A stretch of DNA of 64,000 nt from NCBI RefSeq assembly GCF_008905045.1, contig NZ_VWMY01000063.1:1-64000 (forward strand). Reading direction: 5' to 3'. The notes under the pieces were generated by a model. That model was not told the origin of the DNA. It was given only the letters and a program-made list of their open reading frames with translations, and did not search any database. Origin of the DNA: Streptomyces albicerus (GTDB lineage: Bacteria; Actinomycetota; Actinomycetes; Streptomycetales; Streptomycetaceae). Of this stretch, positions 59,293 through 64,000 are shown in pieces. Numbering within the stretch: position 1 is the first letter of the stretch; each line of letters begins with the position of its first letter. Made by a program: the position numbers and the translations under genes.

Positions 59293-60717
59293 ATGCGGGA
59301 TCCGCTGTCCGTCCTCACGGAAGCCTTCACGTCCTTCCTCTTCGGCAAGGTCGAGACGACCCGACCGCCGGTGCGCACGTCCACCGGCCAGGCCCAGGCC
59401 GTCTACCTGCCGACCGCCGCGCCCGGCCTCGGCGACTCCGGCGTCATCATCGGCCGCGAGGTGTACTCCGGGAAGGGGTACATCTACGACCCCTTCCAGC
59501 TGTACGGACAGCAGCTCCCGGCGCCGCACTGGCTGGTCCTCGGAGAGTCCGGCAACGGCAAGTCGGCGCTCGAGAAGACGTACGTGATGCGGCAGTTGAG
59601 GTTCAAGGACCGGCAGGTCGTCGTCCTCGACGCACAGGGTGAGGACGGGGTCGGTGAGTGGAACCTCATCGCCCAGGAGCTGGGCATAACTCCCATCCGG
59701 CTCGACCCGACAGCGGCCCTGGACATGGGCATCCGGCTCAACCCGCTCGACCCGGCGATCACGACGACCGGACAGCTCGCGCTGCTCCGGACGATCATCG
59801 AGGTCGCGATGGGCCACGGCCTGGACGAGCGCTCCGGCTTCGCCCTGAAGGTCGCGCACGCCTACGTCAACGAGACCATCCTCGACCGCCAGCCCGTCCT
59901 GACGGACATCGTCGAGCAACTGCGCCACCCCGAACCGGAGTCGGCGGAGGCGATGAACGTCGCCATAGACGACGTACGGGCGTGGGGCCTGGACGTCGCC
60001 CTGGTCCTGGACCGCCTGGTCGACGGCGACCTGCGGGGCATGTTCGACGGCCCCACGACGGTCGGCATCGACCTGGACGCCCCGCTCATCGTCTTCGACC
60101 TGTCCCACATCGACCGGAACTCCATCGCCATGCCGATCCTCATGGCGATCGTCGGCGTGTGGCTCGAGCACACCTGGATCCGCCCCGACCGGAAGAAGCG
60201 GATCTTCCTGGTCGAGGAGGCCTGGCACATCATCAACAGCCCCTTCGTGGCCCAGCTCTTCCAGCGCCTGCTGAAGTTCGGACGGCGACTGGGTCTGTCG
60301 TTCGTGGCGGTGGTCCACCACCTGTCCGACGTCGTCGACGGGGCGGCCGCGAAGGAGGCCGCGGCGATCCTCAAGATGGCCTCGACCAGAACGATCTACG
60401 CCCAGAAGGCCGACGAGGCACGATCGACCGGACGGGTGCTCGGCCTGCCCAGATGGGCGGTCGAGATCATCCCCAGCCTCACCCCGGGCATCGCGGTGTG
60501 GGACGTCAACGGCAACGTCCAGGTGGTCAAACACCTGATCACCGAGACCGAGCGGCCGCTCGTCTTCACGGACCGCGCCATGACCGAGTCGTCCGCCGAC
60601 CACCTCACGGACGACGCCCTGCGCGCGGCCGAACTGGAGGCGGAGGAACGGGCAGCCGCCTTCATGGAGCAACACCTGAGCGATCTCGACGACTCGTCCG
60701 AGTCCACGGTGGCGTAA
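59293..60717 (+). CDS. VirB4-like ATPase
   Basis: A 474-residue ATPase with Walker A GESGNGKS (84-91), the following DAQGEDGVGEWNLIAQELG, and Walker B KRIFLVEEAWHII (about 303-312). The C-terminal motif VHHLSDVVDGAAAKEAAAILKMASTRTIYAQKADEARSTGRVLGLP is typical of VirB4/TraC-type ATPases. It has no separate N-terminal VirB4 domain; that part is in the gene upstream. It would provide power for a membrane secretion or DNA-transport apparatus. Confidence 0.9.
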   Translation: MRDPLSVLTEAFTSFLFGKVETTRPPVRTSTGQAQAVYLPTAAPGLGDSGVIIGREVYSGKGYIYDPFQLYGQQLPAPHWLVLGESGNGKSALEKTYVMRQLRFKDRQVVVLDAQGEDGVGEWNLIAQELGITPIRLDPTAALDMGIRLNPLDPAITTTGQLALLRTIIEVAMGHGLDERSGFALKVAHAYVNETILDRQPVLTDIVEQLRHPEPESAEAMNVAIDDVRAWGLDVALVLDRLVDGDLRGMFDGPTTVGIDLDAPLIVFDLSHIDRNSIAMPILMAIVGVWLEHTWIRPDRKKRIFLVEEAWHIINSPFVAQLFQRLLKFGRRLGLSFVAVVHHLSDVVDGAAAKEAAAILKMASTRTIYAQKADEARSTGRVLGLPRWAVEIIPSLTPGIAVWDVNGNVQVVKHLITETERPLVFTDRAMTESSADHLTDDALRAAELEAEERAAAFMEQHLSDLDDSSESTVA

Positions 60718-60731
60718 GGGAGCGGCCCGAG

Positions 60732-62378
60732 ATGAGACCGGACGATCGCGATCGCCACCGTGAGGGCGCAGGGGGCATCCCCGACGGGCTGTTGGTCGGG
60801 GTCCTCGCCTTCGTCCTGGGCATGACCGTGATGGTGTGGACGGCCACAGGCCTGGCCGGCCTCTTCGCCCACGGCTCCTGGCCCGCCAACGTCACCTTCC
60901 GCCGTACGCCCCTGGCCATGCGCCAACTGATCGCGACCCCGCACGACATCGCGGCCGCCTGGCCGGACACACCGGAGACCCAGCTCTCGGGGTACGGGCT
61001 CTTCTGGGGCCTGTTCATCGGCCAGCTGATGGTGCTCCTGGTCCTGACGGTGTTCGTACTGGGGACGGTGGCGAGGTGGCGGGCGGGGAGGGCACGGCGC
61101 AGGACGCTCGCCGCGGCGGAGTCGGATATCTCGCGGGGGCCCGACCCTCGCGAGGCCGCTCCGGGCCGGACGACGGAGGGTCATGAGGCGGGTCGCCCGG
61201 CGGGGAAACATCCGGCAGGAGCGCACCCGGCAGAAGGATGGCCGACGGCGGAAACCCCCGCGGCAGCGCACCCGTCAGCCAGCCGGCCCGGGGAGTCCCA
61301 CCCACCGGCGGCGCACTCCACAACATCCTCCGTCCCGGCGCGGTCGGCGGAGCCGCCGCCGGAATCGGTTCCTGTGGCAACTGACAGCAAACGGGCAGGC
61401 GGGTGGGAAAGCTCCGTTCCAGCCCCGCGGGGCCCCGTCATCCTCGGCTCACCCGAAACCCGCCACCCGCTCGCGGTCCAAGCCATCCGCGACGCGGACG
61501 GCCCGGTCCTGGTCATCACGTCCAACCCGACCCTCTGGTCGGACACCAAGGACGCCCGGGCGAAACTGGGCCCGGTCCTCCTCTACGACCCCGCCCACCT
61601 CTGCGACACCCCGGCCCGCCTCCACTGGTCCCCTTCAGCCGGCTGCGAGGACAAGGACACCGCGAAGGCCCGCGCGGCAGCGCTCCTCGCCCCGGTCCGC
61701 CCCACCGCGAAGATCGACCAGACAGTCGCCGACACAGCGGAAACGCTCCTGCGCTGCTACCTGCACGCCGCCGCCGTGGACGGCCGCACCATCCGCCACG
61801 TCCACCGCTGGGCCCAGGGCACCCAGGTCCAGGACGCCGTACGCGCCCTCCGTACGAATCCCAAGGCCGCGTCCGGCTCCGCGGGCGAACTCGAAGCCGC
61901 GCTCACCTCTCATCCCGAACGCCGGGACATCGCCCAGGAGTTGACAGCCCGGGCCCTTTCGTCGCTTTTCACGGTCAACATCCGCGAAGCCTGTACCCCC
62001 AACCGAACCGACACGCTCACCTTGGATTCCTTCGTCAACGAAGGGGGCACGCTTTATGTGGTCGGTGAACCCATCGAGGACCCCAGGGCGAATCCCGGCG
62101 CGATGCCCCTGCTGACGGCCCTCGCCTCAAGCGTGGTCGAGCGCGGCCGGCGCATGGCCGAACGGTCATCCTCCGGTCGCCTCGACCCACCACTCACGCT
62201 CGTCCTGGACGATGTGGCCGCGGTCGCCCCGCTCCCCCAACTCCCGGACCTGCTCGCATCGAGCGCGCCGGGCACGGGCGCGGGCACCGGCCCGGACCAA
62301 GGCCTCCCCACCCTCGCCCTCCTCCGCTCCCGCGAACAGGCCCGCTCCCGCTGGCCCCACCACGAACTCCCGGTCTGA
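60732..62378 (+). CDS. VirD4/TraG-like coupling protein lacking a P-loop
   Basis: A 548-residue protein with two membrane segments (about 19-45 and 88-114) and a disordered His/Pro/Ala-rich linker (about 125-235). A VirD4-like domain follows: PVLVITSNPTLWSDTKDARAKLGPVLLYDP, NEGGTLYVVGEP, and VLDDVAAVAPLPQLPDLL (the Walker B and TraM-recognition segment), ending in LPTLALLRSREQARSR. Where Walker A should be it reads ILGSPETRHPLAVQAI (237-252), with no GxxxxGKS. It cannot bind ATP in the usual way, so it is probably a structural or recognition subunit. Confidence 0.82.
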   Translation: MRPDDRDRHREGAGGIPDGLLVGVLAFVLGMTVMVWTATGLAGLFAHGSWPANVTFRRTPLAMRQLIATPHDIAAAWPDTPETQLSGYGLFWGLFIGQLMVLLVLTVFVLGTVARWRAGRARRRTLAAAESDISRGPDPREAAPGRTTEGHEAGRPAGKHPAGAHPAEGWPTAETPAAAHPSASRPGESHPPAAHSTTSSVPARSAEPPPESVPVATDSKRAGGWESSVPAPRGPVILGSPETRHPLAVQAIRDADGPVLVITSNPTLWSDTKDARAKLGPVLLYDPAHLCDTPARLHWSPSAGCEDKDTAKARAAALLAPVRPTAKIDQTVADTAETLLRCYLHAAAVDGRTIRHVHRWAQGTQVQDAVRALRTNPKAASGSAGELEAALTSHPERRDIAQELTARALSSLFTVNIREACTPNRTDTLTLDSFVNEGGTLYVVGEPIEDPRANPGAMPLLTALASSVVERGRRMAERSSSGRLDPPLTLVLDDVAAVAPLPQLPDLLASSAPGTGAGTGPDQGLPTLALLRSREQARSRWPHHELPV

Positions 62379-62397
62379 CGGTCGAACTCCCCGCCCC

Positions 62398-62946
62398 CTA
62401 GGGCCGCTTGAGCACGAACTCCAGCTCCCGAGCCGTGGGATCCCCCTCCACCGGCAGCGTCTCCCCCGTGGGCACGAACCCCATCTTCCGGTAGAAGCCC
62501 TCGGCCCGAGCGTTCCGCGAGTGCACGAACAGCCGCACCCGCTCGACCCCGGCCACCTCCCACGCCCAGTCCAGGGCATACGCGAAGAGCCACTCGGTGA
62601 GCCCCTGCCCGCGCGCCTCGGGACGTACGTAGACCGCCACGAGATGCGCCTGACGCTCCTCGTTCACGCCGCCGAGGGCGCCTTTCTCCCCGGCCTCCTC
62701 CACGAGCACGACCACGGACCCGACCCACCGCCCGTCGGGAGCCTCGACCACGATCTGCTGCCGCTCGAGCACGCCTTCCGCGGCCCCCGCAGCCCGCTCC
62801 TGCCAGAAGCTGTCGGGCCGGCCCACGGCATCCTCGTACGTCTCCAGGAAGGCAAGATGCGCCACCGGATCCCGCAGCGCGGCCAGCCGGAGCTCCTTCA
62901 CCGCAGGCCACTCATCAGGACGTATCGAACGGATCACGTGCTTCAT
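62398..62946 (-). CDS. GNAT-family N-acetyltransferase
   Basis: A 182-residue acetyltransferase: IRSIRPDEWPAVKELRLAALRD at the start, HLVAVYVRPEARGQGLTEWLFAYALDWA (acetyl-CoA loop RGQGL) and RVRLFVHSRNARAEGFYRKMGFVPTGE. The start MKHVIRS has GGTGA-like pairing upstream; a GTG three codons earlier is possible. The substrate is unknown. It is convergent with the T4SS-like operon, 19 bases away. Confidence 0.92.
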   Translation of the reverse strand: MKHVIRSIRPDEWPAVKELRLAALRDPVAHLAFLETYEDAVGRPDSFWQERAAGAAEGVLERQQIVVEAPDGRWVGSVVVLVEEAGEKGALGGVNEERQAHLVAVYVRPEARGQGLTEWLFAYALDWAWEVAGVERVRLFVHSRNARAEGFYRKMGFVPTGETLPVEGDPTARELEFVLKRP

Positions 62947-63041
62947 GAGGGTCACCGTAATACCCGGGTACTACACCCTTCACCTCATATCCCGCCGCCG
63001 TCCGACGCCCCGGCCCCCCGGCCCGGCCGAGCATCGAAGAC

Positions 63042-63956
63042 ATGATTACGGCCTCCGAACTGACCAAACGCTACGGCGACAAGACAGTCGTGTCCGACCT
63101 CACCTTCACCGTCCGCCCGGGCACGGTCACCGGCTTCCTCGGCCCCAACGGCGCCGGCAAGTCCACCACCATGCGCATGATCCTCGGCCTGGACGCACCG
63201 ACCCACGGCAGCGCCACCGTCGGCGACCGCGCGTACGCCGACCACTCCGCACCCCTCCACGAGGTCGGCGCGCTCCTGGAGGCCCGCTCGGTCCACCCGG
63301 GCCGCACGGCCTACCACCACCTTGTCGCGCTCGCCCTCACCCACGGCATCCCCAGAAGCCGCGTCGCACACGTCCTGGACCTCACCGGCCTGACCGACGT
63401 GGCCGGACAGCGGGTCAAGGGCTTCTCCCTCGGCATGGGCCAACGCCTCGGCATCGCGGCCGCGCTGCTCGGCGACCCGGCCACGGTCATCCTCGACGAA
63501 CCGGTCAACGGCCTCGACCCCGAGGGCGTCCTGTGGATCCGCACGCTCCTCAAGTCCCTTGCCGCGGAAGGCCGTACGGTCTTCGTCTCCTCCCACCTGA
63601 TGAGCGAGATGGCCCTGACCGCCGAGCACCTGATCATCATCGGCAGGGGCCGGCTACTGGCCGACACGACCGTCGACAGGTTCGTACGCGAATCGGGCGC
63701 GGGCACCGTCAAGGTCGTCACCCCCGAAGCCGGCCTGCTCACCGAGCTGCTCGCGGCACCCGAGGTCGACGTGACCAGCTCCGCCCCCGGCGCCCTCGAA
63801 GTCCGCGGCACAGATGCCGAACACATCGGCCGCACCGCCGCCGCGCACGGCATCCCGCTCTTCGAACTCACCCCGCACGCCGCCTCGTTGGAGGAGGCCT
63901 TCATGGACCTGACCCGCGACTCCCTCGAGTTCGCCGCACACCTGGAGCCGGCATGA
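63042..63956 (+). CDS. ABC transporter ATP-binding protein
   Basis: A 304-residue ATPase: Walker A GPNGAGKST, signature-like FSLGMGQRL, Walker B VILDEPVNGLDPEG, switch His VSSHLMSEM. The FSLGM signature is usual in the antibiotic and peptide exporter subgroup. A C-terminal domain (about 215-304) ends at HLEPA. Its stop overlaps the permease start (ATGA). Confidence 0.93.
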   Translation: MITASELTKRYGDKTVVSDLTFTVRPGTVTGFLGPNGAGKSTTMRMILGLDAPTHGSATVGDRAYADHSAPLHEVGALLEARSVHPGRTAYHHLVALALTHGIPRSRVAHVLDLTGLTDVAGQRVKGFSLGMGQRLGIAAALLGDPATVILDEPVNGLDPEGVLWIRTLLKSLAAEGRTVFVSSHLMSEMALTAEHLIIIGRGRLLADTTVDRFVRESGAGTVKVVTPEAGLLTELLAAPEVDVTSSAPGALEVRGTDAEHIGRTAAAHGIPLFELTPHAASLEEAFMDLTRDSLEFAAHLEPA

Positions 63957-64000
63957 CCACCATCGCCCTCACCCCGGCCCGCGTCCTGCGCTCCGAATGG
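63953..64000 (+). CDS. ABC transporter permease, N-terminal fragment (runs off window)
   Basis: Only the first 16 codons are in the window (MTTIALTPARVLRSEW). The 4-nt overlap with the ATPase gene and the RSEW start, common in ABC-2-type permeases, identify it as the partner permease. It is truncated by the window end, not by mutation. Confidence 0.75.
   Translation, partial: MTTIALTPARVLRSEW

Noticed and set aside
57361..60675. 1104-codon minus-strand ORF opposite the T4SS-like operon
   Set aside because: Same shadow effect: low-complexity product, no start signal, and three well-supported genes on the other strand.

Overview
The window looks like the chromosomal core of a Streptomyces species or a close relative. 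The DNA is very GC-rich with strong third-position GC bias, GTG and TTG starts are common, many neighbouring genes overlap by 4 nt (ATGA, GTGA, TTGA), and the gene content is typical of the genus: glnR, mshD (mycothiol), csoR, the pst/pit/ppk phosphate block, ECF sigma factors and many secreted hydrolases. No integrase, transposase, relaxase, rRNA, tRNA or CRISPR array was seen.

Left part (1-24.6 kb). A cysA-sseC sulfurtransferase pair with a 26-residue Cys-containing leader peptide is followed by an LmeA-like lipid-binding protein, a low-complexity membrane protein, a MoaD/ThiS-type protein and an alpha/beta hydrolase. Divergently come glnR, preceded by an overlapping 18-codon upstream ORF, and a LacI regulator. 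Next are a secreted trypsin with FG-GAP repeats, an HtrA-type protease without a PDZ domain beside a two-component system, and an ECF sigma factor with its CU044_5270-type partner. Then follow a secreted intradiol dioxygenase-like lipoprotein, a secreted protein with possible beta-pore-former character, a fused pectate lyase/pectin methylesterase, a second LmeA-like protein, a secreted 5'-nucleotidase and mycothiol synthase.

Middle part (24.7-33 kb). Two ABC exporter operons sit back to back. The minus-strand operon is translationally coupled: ECF sigma, zinc-finger membrane anti-sigma, 54-residue membrane protein, ABC ATPase and two membrane subunits. The plus-strand operon is GntR/YtrA, ATPase and two homologous permeases, headed by a perfect 15-bp-arm palindrome.

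Phosphate block (33-47 kb). Polyphosphate kinase, a CHAD protein and a Nudix hydrolase; a PhoU-like DUF47 protein with a Pit transporter; and pstSCAB behind a clear four-unit PHO box. csoR with a likely operator and several small secreted or lipoprotein genes lie between them.

Right part (47-64 kb). A Tat-type FAD lipoprotein, a PAP2 phosphatase, a lytic transglycosylase/NlpC protein, a secreted serine protease, SRPBCC/ArsR genes and an NmrA-like protein lead to the most unusual locus. This is a six-gene, co-directional, type-IV-secretion-like operon (55.1-62.4 kb) with pilin-like, VirB8-like, VirB6-like, PrgI/VirB4-N-like, VirB4 ATPase and VirD4-like members. It has no relaxase, and its coupling protein has lost the P-loop. 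A GNAT gene and the start of another ABC operon close the window.

Two families of dispersed intergenic repeats recur throughout: one around GCGCGACCAGCC and one around CTCAAACGCCGGACGGGCTGA. Most copies lie at gene 3' ends and contain hairpins.
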